Assembly: GCF_003254575.1 (NCBI RefSeq) | Contig: NZ_QJUA01000025.1 | Coordinates: 21,791 to 85,790 of the forward strand | Source: Mycobacterium kyogaense | GTDB taxonomy: Bacteria; Actinomycetota; Actinomycetes; Mycobacteriales; Mycobacteriaceae | Reading direction: 5' to 3' | Length of the DNA: 64,000 bases | In this document: one piece after another, positions 32,738-44,041 of the stretch | How positions within the stretch are numbered: the stretch's first letter is position 1 | Layout of the letters: every line of letters begins with the position of its first letter | The notes under the pieces: generated by a model | Database searches by the model: none | What the model saw: the letters and a program-made list of their open reading frames with translations, nothing else | What the model was told of the DNA's origin: nothing | Position numbers and translations under genes: made by a program

Positions 32738-34047
32738 CGGGCGATCCCTTCGGTGGCGGTGCGGCGCGGATGGAACACCCAGCCGCGCAGCAGGACGAAG
32801 CGAACCACGGTGGCGAGCAGATTGGCCGCGATCAACACGACGAGTTCGACCACGTGGTTCGGCTCTGCGGACGCGGCGTGGAGCACGCTCAGCGATCCGC
32901 TGGTGATGCCCAACGCGATACCGAACACGAGGAGACCCTCGACGTGGTGGCGGGCCAGCCCGGACTGACCCTGCACCCCGAAGGTGAAGCGCCGGTTGGC
33001 CGCGGTGTTGCCGATCGCGGTGACCAGCAGGGCCACCAGGTTGGCCAACTGGGCGCCGATGTCGTTCTGTAGCAGCACGAACAGAGCGATATAGGCCAGT
33101 GTCGAGGCGAGCCCGATCGCCCCGAAACGAACCACCTGGCGCAGCAGTGATCGGGGTGCCGCCTCCCGCGACGAACTCAATTGCGCGGCAATCAAGTTCA
33201 CGGGGATCGCGCCGCTGGCGAACCCGCGCAGCAGGCGCCCGATGCCACGTAGGTCGGCCGCGGCCGTGGCGACGATGTCGACGCGGCTGTCCGGGTCGTC
33301 CACCCAGTCGACGGGGACCTCGTGGATTCGCAGTCCGCTGCGCTCGGCGAGCACCAGCAGTTCGGTGTCGAAGAACCAGCCGGTGTCCTCGACGTGGGGC
33401 AGCAGCCGGGCGGCCACATCGGCCCGGATGGCCTTGAACCCGCACTGGGCGTCGGAGAATCGGGCCGACAGCGTCGATTTGAGGATGAAGTTGTAGCAGC
33501 GGGAGATGATCTCGCGCTTCGGCCCGCGGGTGACGTGTGCACCGCGCGCCAGCCGGGTGCCGATCGCGAGGTCGGAGTGACCGGAGATCAGCGGTGCCAC
33601 GAGGGGTCCGAGCGCGGCGAGATCGGTCGACAGGTCGACGTCGGTGTAGACGAGCACCGCCGCATCGGACGTCGACCACACGTGGTGCAGTGCCCGGCCC
33701 CGCCCCTTCTCTTCGAGGCGTACCACGCGGACGTCGCTCAGCTCGGTGGCCAGTCGCGCGGCGATGCGGGGTGTGTCGTCGGTGCTGGCGTTGTCGGCGA
33801 TGGTGATGCGCGCCGGGAAAGGCACCGCGTCACGCAGGTACCGGTGCAACCGGTGCACCGACTCGGCCAGGACGGCCTGCTCGTTGTAGACCGGGACGAC
33901 GACGTCGAGCACCGGCGCCCCGGTGGTGCGCGCGATGCGGGCGGCGTGGGGTCGGCGCTCACCGGGGATTCGGCCAGAACCCGTCTCGGTCACGATGTCG
34001 GTGCATGTCATGGTGTTCATCTTGTGCTGCTTAGGTGTGCTCATCAT
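32734..34047 (-). CDS. Bifunctional GT2 glycosyltransferase / GtrA flippase
   Basis: 437 residues from ATG at 34047 (ATGA overlap with the upstream gene). N-terminal GT2 domain of the dolichyl-phosphate-mannose-synthase kind: VLDVVVPVYNEQAVLAESV, IADNASTDDTP, the metal-binding YTDVDLSTD and GFKAIRADVAARLL. The C-terminal about 130 residues are a four-helix GtrA domain (VVRFGAIGLASTLAYIALFV; NTAANRRFTFG). It should load a sugar onto polyprenyl phosphate and turn it across the membrane for the neighbouring GT39-type enzymes. Confidence 0.9.
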   Translation of the reverse strand: MMSTPKQHKMNTMTCTDIVTETGSGRIPGERRPHAARIARTTGAPVLDVVVPVYNEQAVLAESVHRLHRYLRDAVPFPARITIADNASTDDTPRIAARLATELSDVRVVRLEEKGRGRALHHVWSTSDAAVLVYTDVDLSTDLAALGPLVAPLISGHSDLAIGTRLARGAHVTRGPKREIISRCYNFILKSTLSARFSDAQCGFKAIRADVAARLLPHVEDTGWFFDTELLVLAERSGLRIHEVPVDWVDDPDSRVDIVATAAADLRGIGRLLRGFASGAIPVNLIAAQLSSSREAAPRSLLRQVVRFGAIGLASTLAYIALFVLLQNDIGAQLANLVALLVTAIGNTAANRRFTFGVQGQSGLARHHVEGLLVFGIALGITSGSLSVLHAASAEPNHVVELVVLIAANLLATVVRFVLLRGWVFHPRRTATEGIAR

Positions 34048-35950
34048 TGGCTGGAGCTATGTGCCGGCTGTGACTCGGTCAGGTCGTAGATCACCGTGCC
34101 GTCGACGGTCTCCGCGACGAAGTTCGCGGCCACCCAGTCGCGAATTGCCACCGACTCCTGGGATCCGCTGGCCGGCGCCCGGCCCATGGTCATCAGGCGG
34201 CCGGAGACGAAGTAGTGGATGCGCCCGGCAGCGACGTCGTCGACGAACTGCGCCAACGTCGGCGACGGGTCGGTGCCGTTGAATCCGCCGATCGCCATCA
34301 CCGGCGCATCGATCGCGAGTTGGTAGCCCGCGGCGTTGTTGGAGCCGACGACGGCTGCAGCCCAGGTGAACTGATCGGCGTCGGCGGCGAGCACCCTGGT
34401 GAGGTCCGGGCGCGGGGTCGGGGAGCTCAGCAGACCACCGCCGGGGAAACCGCCGCCGGGGAAGCCGAAGCCGCCGGTGCGTGCGGGCCCGACCGATGGG
34501 ATGGCACCGGAGTGCGGGGTCGCGGCGGTGACCACCGTGTACGCGGCGGGCGCCGCGAGGCAGCACGCGAGGGCCACGCCGGCGACGGCCAGGCTCGCGC
34601 GCGGACCCAGCCGCGAGTTCGCGAGGATCAGCGCCGCACCGCCCACGCCTGCGATCACGATCACGATCCGCAACCACGGCAACCAGTCCGCCTCACGCGA
34701 CAACAACTGCGCGGCCAGGAGCACCGTCACCACGACGGTGGCGGCCATCGCACTCACCGCACGCGGATCTCGTCGACTGCGCCACAACAGAGTTGCGCCG
34801 ATGCCGACGCTCGCGGCGATCGCGGGAGCAAGTGCCACGGTGTAGTACGGGTGGACGATTCCGTTCATGTAGCTGAACACGACAGCGGTGACGGCGAGCC
34901 ACCCGCCCCACAGGATCAGCGCGGCCCGGGTGGGATCGGTGCGGGGCGCGCGGCGGGTCAGCACGAGGCCGGCGACGGTGCAGACGAGCGCGGCAGGCAG
35001 GAGCCAACCGATGTCGGCGCCCATCGAGAACCCGAACAGCCGTCCCCAGCCGACGTCGTGGTTGAGGTTGCCCAGGCCTCCTGTCTCGTTGCCGGTGAGC
35101 CTGCCGAAGCCGTTGTAGCCCAACGTCAATTCGAGGATGCTGTTGTGCTGCGAGCCACCGATGTACGGTCGCGCATCGGCCGGCCACAGTTCGACGAGCG
35201 CGATGTACCAGCCGGCCGACACCACGACCGCACCCGCGGCGAGCGCGAGGTCGAGCACTCGTCGGCGCAGCGTTGACGGTCCGGCCACCAGGTAGGCCGC
35301 GGCGAAGGCGGGGAGCACCAGCAGTGCCTGCAACATCTTGGCGAGAAACCCGACGCCGACGGCCACGCCCGCCGCGACCAGCCACCACCTGCTCGCGTCC
35401 TCCTCACAGGCCCGCTGCGTGCAGTACGCAGCAGCACCAGCATCAGCACCAGAAGCGCGTCGGGGTTGTTGAACCGGAACATCAGCGCGGCGACCGGAGT
35501 CAGCGCGAGTATCCAGCCGGCGAGCAGGGCGGCATCGGGTCCGGCCGCGCGGCGCACCGACGCGTAGAGCACGCCGACGGCGGCCACCCCCATGAGGGCC
35601 TGCGGCACCAGCATGCTCCACGGCGAGAAGCCGAATGCCCGCGCCGAGAGGTCCATCACCCACAGCGCCGCCGGGGTCTTGTCGACGGTGATCGCGTTGG
35701 CGGCGTCACTGGAGCCGAACAGCATCGCGGTCGGGTCGCTCGATCCCGCTTGCACCGCGGCGGCGTAGAACGTGTTGGCCCACCCGGAGGCACCGAGGTT
35801 CCACAGATACAGCACGGCGGTGCTGAGAAGGAGCACCACCAGCCCCGGCGAGCAGACGCGAAGTCGAGTGAACACGCCGCGAAAGAGTCCAGTTCGTGTC
35901 TGCTCGCCGGGGTCAGGCGCAGCTTCGGGCCCCGACGTCAGCACGGTCAC
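34044..35950 (-). pseudogene. Second GT39-type glycosyltransferase, broken by a one-base deletion
   Basis: A paralogue of the 30821-32737 gene. From GTG at 35950 the frame reads normally through GWANTFYAAAVQAG, AITVDKTPAALWVM and FRFNNPDALLVLMLVL, then goes out of frame. The remainder (AAYCTQRACEEDASRWWLVAAG... to VIYDLTESQPAHSSSQ) continues in the next frame to 34044. Comparison with the paralogue (DALLVLLVVVAAYLMVRA) places a single missing base at about 35430-35433. All other features, including WPADARPYIGGSQHNS and the Gly-Phe-Pro loop, are intact. Either a recent mutation or a sequencing error. Confidence 0.85.
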
Positions 35951-35972
35951 CGTTCGATCATGTTCGGCCCCG

Positions 35973-37553
35973 CTAGGCGCCCGATTGGTCCCCGCTGTGC
36001 CTTGGCTGTGAATTCACAGGAAGGGTCACGACGAACTCCGTGCGGCCGGGGACGCTGCGGACCGCGATCGTGCCGTCGTGGGCACGCACCACAGCAGACA
36101 CGATCGCCAGGCCCAGACCGGTGCTGCCGCCGCGGCGGGAGCGTGAGGAATCGCCCCGCGCAAAACGTTCGAACACCTCCGGCTGCAGCGAGTCCGGAAT
36201 ACCCGGACCGTCGTCGACGACGGTCAGCACCACGTCGTTACCCGCAGCAGCCAGAGACGTCGTCACCGTGGTGCCCGGCGGCGTGTGGATGCGCGCGTTG
36301 GCCAGCAGATTGGCCAGCACCTGGTGCAGCCGCGCCTCGTCGCCGGGGACCGCGACCGGCTCGTCGGGTAGGTCGAGCTCCCATTCGTGGTCGGGTCCGG
36401 CGACGTGGGCGTCGCTGACCGCGTCGACGACCAACCGGGTCAGATCCACCGGCTCCCGCTCCAGCGGGCGGCCCGCATCCAGCCGGGCGAGCAACAGCAT
36501 GTCCTCGACCAACCGCGTCATCCGTTGCGTCTCGGACTCCACCCGGTTCATCGCGTGGGCGACGTCGTCGGGCAGGTCGGCGCGGCGGCGCTGCGCGAGC
36601 TCGGTGTAGCCGCGGATCGCGGCCAGCGGGGTGCGCAGCTCATGGCTTGCGTCGGCGACGAACTGGCGGATGCGGGTTTCGCTGTCGTGCCGCGCCGACA
36701 ACGCGCCGGCGATCCGGTCGAGCATCCGGTTCAGCGCCGACCCGAGCCGGCCGACCTCGGTGTGTGCCGCATCCGGATCGACCGCGACGATCGGCGTCGG
36801 CAGGTTCACCTCCCCACGGTCGAGCTCGAGGTCGGCCACGTCGCGTGCCGCCGACGCCACCCGGGACAGCGGCGCCAGCTGTCGCCGGACGATCGCGATG
36901 CCCGCGAACGCGGCGGCGATCAGGGCGAACAGCGCGACGACACAGAACATGCCGAGCACCCACAGCAGGGTGTCGTCGACCACCGCCGTCGGCAGCCCGG
37001 TGACGATCGTCTGGGCTCCGCCGCGGCGGTCGTGCAACCCGATGACGCGGTAGCGGCCCAGCCCATCGAGAGTGACGGTCCTCGGGATGTGATCCGGCGG
37101 GACAGCGGCGAGCTGCTCGGTGGCGGTCTCGCTGATCGTCGCGCGGGCGCCGTCGGCGGTGATCACCCCGGCGTCGGTGTCGCGGCCGGGCGTCACGACG
37201 GCGCCGACGGTGCGGGTGGCCTGGCCGGGAGCATTGAGGAACCCCGGACCGGGCCCCACCTCGGGGTCGAACCGCCGGCGCTCCTCCCAGTCCGGGCTGC
37301 CTGGCACGAACACGGGCGGCGGCAGGTCGAAGATCGCCGCCGACCGCCGGCCCGCCTCGACGAGTTGCTCGTCGAGCTGGTGAGACAGGAAGCGCTGCAA
37401 CGCGAACTCGGTGGCGACGCCGATGCCGGCGATGACGACGGCCAGCAGCACCATCTGGGTGACGGCCAGCCGCACGCGCAGTGACCAGGTCCGGGGTGCG
37501 AGGACGCGGCCCCGCGTGGCGGCCTCCCCGTCAGCGTGCGGGCTTGAGGACAT
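35973..37553 (-). CDS. OmpR-type system sensor histidine kinase (TcrY/TrcS-like)
   Basis: 526 residues. TM1 about 31-50, a periplasmic sensor region of roughly 140 residues rich in Pro/Asp, TM2 about 196-220, HAMP (QLAPLSRVASAARDVAD), His304 in FVADASHELRTPLAAIRGY, then HATPase motifs (NLLANARIHTPPGT, DDGPGIP, GGSTGLGLAIV). ATG at 37553 overlaps the regulator gene by 23 bases. It lies 22 bases before the broken GT39 gene, so the two-component system and the glycosyltransferases may share a transcript. Confidence 0.93.
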   Translation of the reverse strand: MSSSPHADGEAATRGRVLAPRTWSLRVRLAVTQMVLLAVVIAGIGVATEFALQRFLSHQLDEQLVEAGRRSAAIFDLPPPVFVPGSPDWEERRRFDPEVGPGPGFLNAPGQATRTVGAVVTPGRDTDAGVITADGARATISETATEQLAAVPPDHIPRTVTLDGLGRYRVIGLHDRRGGAQTIVTGLPTAVVDDTLLWVLGMFCVVALFALIAAAFAGIAIVRRQLAPLSRVASAARDVADLELDRGEVNLPTPIVAVDPDAAHTEVGRLGSALNRMLDRIAGALSARHDSETRIRQFVADASHELRTPLAAIRGYTELAQRRRADLPDDVAHAMNRVESETQRMTRLVEDMLLLARLDAGRPLEREPVDLTRLVVDAVSDAHVAGPDHEWELDLPDEPVAVPGDEARLHQVLANLLANARIHTPPGTTVTTSLAAAGNDVVLTVVDDGPGIPDSLQPEVFERFARGDSSRSRRGGSTGLGLAIVSAVVRAHDGTIAVRSVPGRTEFVVTLPVNSQPRHSGDQSGA

Positions 37554-38277
37554 ACCCGGCGCCGCGCAGCGTGTGGATCATCGGCTCCCGGCCGCTGTCG
37601 ATCTTCTTGCGCAGATACGACACGTACAACTCGACGATGTTGGACCGTCCGCCGAAGTCGTAGCTCCACACCCGGTCCAGGATCTGTGCCTTGCTGAGCA
37701 CCCGTTTGGCGTTGCGCATCATGAACCGCAGCAGCTCGAACTCGGTGGCGGTCAGCGTGATCGGCTCCCCCGCACGGGTCACCTCGTGGCTGTCCTCGTC
37801 GAGCACCAGATCCCCGACCACGATCGTCGCTCCGGCGGCCTCGGTGCTCACCCCGGTGCGGCGCAGCAGTGCTCGCAACCGCAGCACGACCTCTTCGATG
37901 CTGAACGGCTTGGTGACGTAGTCATCGCCGCCGGCGGTCAGCCCGGCGATGCGGTCCTCCACCGAATCCTTGGCGGTGAGCAGCAGCAGCGGTAGCCCGG
38001 GGATCTGTTCACGGAGGCGATGCAGGACGTCCAGACCACTCATGTCCGGCAGCATCACGTCGAGCACGACCACGTCGGGTGGGTTCTCCCGTGCCGTCGC
38101 GATCGCGGTGGCGCCGTCACCGGCGGTCGAGATCTCCCACCCCTCGTAGCGCAGCGCCATCGACACCAGCTCCGCCAGCACCGGTTCGTCGTCGACGACG
38201 AGCACGTGCACCGGGCTGCCGTCGGCGCGACGCATCACCACCCGCGCGGCGTCGGTTTCGCTGGGAGGTGAGGTCAC
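37531..38277 (-). CDS. OmpR-type response regulator (TcrX-like)
   Basis: 248 residues if GTG at 38277 is the start; ATG at 38235 (MRRADGSPVHVLVVDDEP) is the alternative. Receiver domain with Asp73 (from the GTG) in VVVLDVMLPDMSG and Lys in GGDDYVTKPFS; winged helix at the C-terminus (SKAQILDRVWSYDFGGRSNIVELYVSYLRKKID...IHTLRGAGYVLKPAR). CATAAT lies six bases before the GTG, fitting a leaderless start. I recall M. tuberculosis TcrX as very similar but cannot verify it. Confidence 0.92.
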   Translation of the reverse strand: MTSPPSETDAARVVMRRADGSPVHVLVVDDEPVLAELVSMALRYEGWEISTAGDGATAIATARENPPDVVVLDVMLPDMSGLDVLHRLREQIPGLPLLLLTAKDSVEDRIAGLTAGGDDYVTKPFSIEEVVLRLRALLRRTGVSTEAAGATIVVGDLVLDEDSHEVTRAGEPITLTATEFELLRFMMRNAKRVLSKAQILDRVWSYDFGGRSNIVELYVSYLRKKIDSGREPMIHTLRGAGYVLKPAR

Positions 38278-38384
38278 GACCCCATTATGTGCACGCACGA
38301 TTTGGCCGGGCTGTGTCAAAGCTATGCGCCCGCTGTGAAGAAGACACACAGCCGGCACACATCTGGGGCGGCCATCCTGGGGCC

Positions 38385-38627
38385 ATGACCGAACCACCAG
38401 TCGCACTCGACAACGGAACGTGGGCAGCCCCCGGTCCGGAGCCGCGCCGACGACGGGCCCGCGAGATCGCTGCCGCGGTCGCGATCGCGGCGGTGATCGG
38501 CGGACTGGGCGGCGCGGCGATCCACGCCGCACGCAGTCACGCACATTTCCCCGGACCGTTCATGGTCGACATGTCCGGACAAGGCGCGCCGGAGCGCAGC
38601 CACACAGGAGGCGCCGCGATCTCATAG
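38385..38627 (+). CDS. Small single-span membrane protein
   Basis: 80 residues from ATG at 38385, divergent from the response regulator. A basic stretch (RRRRARE, 21-27) precedes one membrane helix (about 28-48, AAAVAIAAVIGGLGGAAIHA), then a short His-containing external tail (HAARSHAHFPGPFMVDMSGQ). I do not recognise it. Being divergent from a two-component operon, it may be one of its targets. Confidence 0.55.
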   Translation: MTEPPVALDNGTWAAPGPEPRRRRAREIAAAVAIAAVIGGLGGAAIHAARSHAHFPGPFMVDMSGQGAPERSHTGGAAIS

Positions 38628-38662
38628 CCTGTCCGGATGCAGCCCCGAGGCGGACCCGCCGG

Positions 38663-39640
38663 ATGACCCGCTTTCTGGCGCGTCGGCTGCTCAACTACCT
38701 GGTGCTGCTCGCCCTCGCCTCGTTCCTGGCCTTCACGCTGACCTCGCTGACGTTCCATCCGCTGGACAGCCTGCTCGAGCGCAGCCCGCGCCCGCCGCAG
38801 GCGGTGATCGACGCGAAGGCCGCCGAGCTCGGTCTCGACCAACCGATCCCGATCCGCTACGCCGACTGGGTGTCCGGGGCGGTCCGCGGCGACTTCGGCA
38901 CCACGGTCACCGGCCAGCCGGTGACCGACGAGCTGTGGCGGCGCGTCGGGGTGAGCCTGCGGCTGGTGATCATCGGTTCGGTGCTCGGCACGATCATCGG
39001 AGTGGTCGTCGGCGCCTGGGGCGCGGTTCGCCAGTACCGGCTGTCCGACCGCGTCATCACCGTGCTCTCGTTGCTGATCATCAGCGCGCCCACGTTCGTG
39101 ATCGCCAACCTGCTGATCCTGGCCGCGTTGAAGGTGAACTCGGTGCTCGGCGTGCAGCTGTTCGAGTACACCGGGGAGACGTCGATCGACGCGGTCGGTG
39201 GTGGGTGGAACCAGTTCGTCGACCGGCTGCAGCATCTGGTGCTGCCGACGGCGACGCTGGCATTGACCTCGATCGCGGGTTTCAGCCGCTATCAACGCAA
39301 TGCGATGCTCGACGTACTAGGTCAGGATTTCATCCGGACCGCCCGAGCCAAGGGGCTGACGCGGCGCCAGGCGTTGTTCCGGCACGGTCTGCGCACGGCG
39401 TTGATCCCGATGGCGACGTTGTTCGCCTACGGCATCAGTGGTCTGGTGACGGGTGCGGTGTTCGTCGAGAAGATCTTCGGCTGGCACGGCATGGGTGAGT
39501 GGTTCGTGCAGGGCATCGCCGCCCAGGACACCAACATCGTGGTCGCGTTCACGGTGTTCTCCGGGACGACGATCCTGCTGGGCGGGCTGCTCTCCGATGT
39601 CCTCTACGCCGCCCTCGACCCGCGGGTGCGTGCCTCGTGA
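38663..39640 (+). CDS. oppB: Oligopeptide ABC transporter permease OppB
   Basis: 325 residues, the same length I recall for M. tuberculosis OppB (Rv1283c). First membrane helix at 8-30, then the large external loop, then the permease core with the EAA-type loop (DFIRTARAKGLTRRQALFRHGLRTAL). FxxEK...G near KIFGWHGMGEWF is typical of DppB/OppB. ATG at 38663. Forms the membrane channel with OppC and is energised by OppD for peptide uptake, including glutathione-like peptides in M. tuberculosis. Confidence 0.93.
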   Translation: MTRFLARRLLNYLVLLALASFLAFTLTSLTFHPLDSLLERSPRPPQAVIDAKAAELGLDQPIPIRYADWVSGAVRGDFGTTVTGQPVTDELWRRVGVSLRLVIIGSVLGTIIGVVVGAWGAVRQYRLSDRVITVLSLLIISAPTFVIANLLILAALKVNSVLGVQLFEYTGETSIDAVGGGWNQFVDRLQHLVLPTATLALTSIAGFSRYQRNAMLDVLGQDFIRTARAKGLTRRQALFRHGLRTALIPMATLFAYGISGLVTGAVFVEKIFGWHGMGEWFVQGIAAQDTNIVVAFTVFSGTTILLGGLLSDVLYAALDPRVRAS

Positions 39641-40538
39641 CCGTTCAGGATTCGGGCCAGCACTTCGCGTCGCGACGGACGTTGGTGTGGCGCCGCTTCC
39701 GCCGCAACCGGCCCGCGATGGTGTCGGCTGTGGTGCTGGTCGTGTTGTTCGTGGGGTGCTGGGTGCTGCCGCCGCTGCTGCCCTACTCCTACACCGATCT
39801 GGACTACTACGCGCTGCAGCAGCCACCGTCGCCGCAGCACTGGTTCGGCACCAACGCACTCGGCCAGGACCTGCTCGCCCAGACTCTGCGCGGCATGCAG
39901 AAATCGATGGTGATCGGCGTCTGCGTCGCGGTGATCTCCACGCTGGTGGCCGCGACCGTCGGCGCGGTCGCCGGGTACTTCGGCGGCTGGCGCGACACCG
40001 CGCTGATGTGGTTCGTCGACCTGCTGCTCGTGGTGCCGGGCTTCATCCTGATCGCGATCGTCACGCCGAGCACGCGGGGCGCAGGCACGGTGGTGTGGTT
40101 GATCGTGCTGCTCGCCGCGTTCAGCTGGATGATCAGCTCCCGCATGGTGCGTGGCCTGACGATGAGCCTGCGCGACCGCGAATTCGTCGCGGCCGCACGC
40201 TACATGGGGGTCAGCAACACGCGCATCATCGCCCGGCACATCGTGCCCAACGTGGCGTCGATCCTGATCATCGACACCACGCTCAACGTCGGTGTCGCGA
40301 TCTTGGCCGAAACCGGGCTGAGCTTCCTGGGTTTCGGCGTGCAGCCGCCCGACGTCTCGCTGGGCACGCTGATCGCCGCGGGCACCGCCTCGGTGACGAC
40401 GTTCCCGTGGGTGTTCCTGTTCCCCGCTGGGATCCTGGTGCTGATCGTGTTGTGCGCCAATCTCATCGGCGACGGGTTGCGCGACGCGCTGGATCCCGGC
40501 GTGCGCCCGGCGCGGCTCACCCGTCAGAGGTCACGCCG

Positions 40539-40542
<4 letters not shown>
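39637..40542 (+). CDS. oppC: Oligopeptide ABC transporter permease OppC
   Basis: 301 residues from GTG at 39637, overlapping the oppB stop (GTGA). Features: HWFGTNALGQDLLAQTLRGMQKSM after the first helix, the EAA loop DREFVAAARYMGVSNTRIIARHIVPN, and LAETGLSFLGFGVQPPDVSLGTLI, all standard for OppC/DppC. Partner of OppB. Confidence 0.94.
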
Positions 40543-42365
<1,823 letters not shown>

Positions 42366-42376
42366 AGTCTGTCCGC

Positions 42377-44041
42377 ATGAACCTCCTGCTGCGTCTGCTC
42401 TGCCTCGGGTTCGTCGGCATCCTGCTGCTGACCGGCTGCTCGGCCTCGGAGCCGGCCCCGTCGGCCGGCGGCAGCGCCGAACTGGGCGGCACCGCCGACA
42501 TCAACCCGCGGGACCCCACGACGCTGCAGCAGGGCGGGACGCTGCGGTTGGCACTGACCGGCTTCCCCGCCAACTTCAACAACCTGCACATCGACGGCAA
42601 CCTGGGCGAGATCGGTTCGATGTACAAGACCATGCTGCCGCGCGCGTTCTTCATCAAGCCCAACGGTGAGATGACGGTCAACAGCGACTACTTCACCAAC
42701 GTCGAGCTCACCAGTACGGACCCGCAGGTCGTCACCTACACGATCAACCCCAAGGCGGTGTGGAGCAACGGCCGACCGATCACCTGGGAGGACCTCGCCG
42801 CAGAAGTGAACGCGACCAGCGGCAAGGACAAGCGGTACCTGTTCGCCTCCCCCAACGGCGCGGACCGTGTCGGCTCCGTCACCAAGGGCGTCGACGACCG
42901 GCAGGCCGTGATCACGTTCGCCAAGCATTACGCCGACTGGAAAGGCCTGTTCGCGGGCAACGGCATGCTGTTCCCGAAGGAGATGACCGGCACGCCGGAG
43001 GCGTTCAACACCGGCTTCCGCGACGGCCCGCCACCCACCGCGGGTCCGTTCATCATCACTAACATCGACCGCGGTGCGCAGCGGATCACGTTGGGCCGCA
43101 ACCCGAAATGGTGGGGCACTCCCCCGCTGCTGGATTCCATCAGCTACAGCGTGCTCGACGACGCCGCCCGCATCCCGGCGCTGCTGAACAACGCGATCGA
43201 CGCATCCGGCGTCGCCTCGCTCGACGAACTCAAGACCACCCGGTCAGCCCCGGGTATCGCGATGCGCCGTGCCCCGTCGGCGCAGTGGTACCACATGACG
43301 TTCAACGGCGCGCCCGGCTCGATCCTGGCCGATCCGAAGCTACGCATGGCGATCGCCAAGGGCATCGACCGGCAGGCGATCGTCACCGTCGCCCAGAACG
43401 GCCTCGTCGACAAGCCCGTACCGCTGAACAACCACGTCTACGTGGCCGGCCAGGAGGGCTACCAGGACAACAGCATCGCCTTCGATCCCGAAGCGGCCAA
43501 GAGAGAACTCGACGCGCTGGGCTGGCGGCAGAACGGCCAGTTCCGGGAGAAGGACGGGCGGCGGCTGACGATCCGCGACGTGTTCTACGACGCGCAGAGC
43601 ACCCGGCAGATCGCGGTGGTGGCGCAAGACAACCTCGCGAAGATCGGCGTGGACCTGCAGCTGGTGCCGGCCGCCGGCGGCAAACTGTTCACCGACTTCG
43701 TTGTCCCCGGCAACTTCGACATCGTTCAATTTTCCTGGGCCGCGGACGCATTCGCGCTGTCGAGCCTGACCCAGGCGTACGCATCGGCGGGCGAGAGCAA
43801 CTACGGCAAAATCGGCAGCCCCGAGATCGACGCCAAGATCGAGCAGACGCTCTCCGAGCTCGACGCCGCCAAGGCCCGCACGCAGGCCAACGAGCTGGAC
43901 ACGATGATCTGGCAGGAGGTGCACAGCCTGCCGCTGTTCCAGGCGCCGGGCAACGTCGCCGTTCGGGCCACGCTGGCCAACTATGGCCCGGCCGGCATCG
44001 GCGACCTCAACTACACCGCGATCGGCTTCATGAAGGGGTGA
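42377..44041 (+). CDS. oppA: Oligopeptide-binding lipoprotein OppA
   Basis: 554 residues. Lipobox LLTG-Cys21 after a 20-residue signal. Family-5 solute-binding protein: GGTLRLALTGFPANFNNLHIDG, WSNGRPITWEDLAAEV, AGPFIITNIDRGAQRITLGRNPKWWG, DFVVPGNFDIVQFSWAAD. Starts 11 bases after oppD and delivers peptides to OppBC. The last 14 bases overlap the convergent hydrolase gene. Confidence 0.93.
   Translation: MNLLLRLLCLGFVGILLLTGCSASEPAPSAGGSAELGGTADINPRDPTTLQQGGTLRLALTGFPANFNNLHIDGNLGEIGSMYKTMLPRAFFIKPNGEMTVNSDYFTNVELTSTDPQVVTYTINPKAVWSNGRPITWEDLAAEVNATSGKDKRYLFASPNGADRVGSVTKGVDDRQAVITFAKHYADWKGLFAGNGMLFPKEMTGTPEAFNTGFRDGPPPTAGPFIITNIDRGAQRITLGRNPKWWGTPPLLDSISYSVLDDAARIPALLNNAIDASGVASLDELKTTRSAPGIAMRRAPSAQWYHMTFNGAPGSILADPKLRMAIAKGIDRQAIVTVAQNGLVDKPVPLNNHVYVAGQEGYQDNSIAFDPEAAKRELDALGWRQNGQFREKDGRRLTIRDVFYDAQSTRQIAVVAQDNLAKIGVDLQLVPAAGGKLFTDFVVPGNFDIVQFSWAADAFALSSLTQAYASAGESNYGKIGSPEIDAKIEQTLSELDAAKARTQANELDTMIWQEVHSLPLFQAPGNVAVRATLANYGPAGIGDLNYTAIGFMKG

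Noticed and set aside
35424..35433. Programmed ribosomal frameshift in the GT39-like gene
   Set aside because: No slippery heptamer or downstream structure, and the paralogue reads straight through; a deletion or sequencing error is simpler.
39453..39636. Upstream in-frame extension of the oppD frame back through oppC and oppB
   Set aside because: The frame is open only because of GC bias; oppD has a clear ATG at 40539 overlapping the oppC stop.
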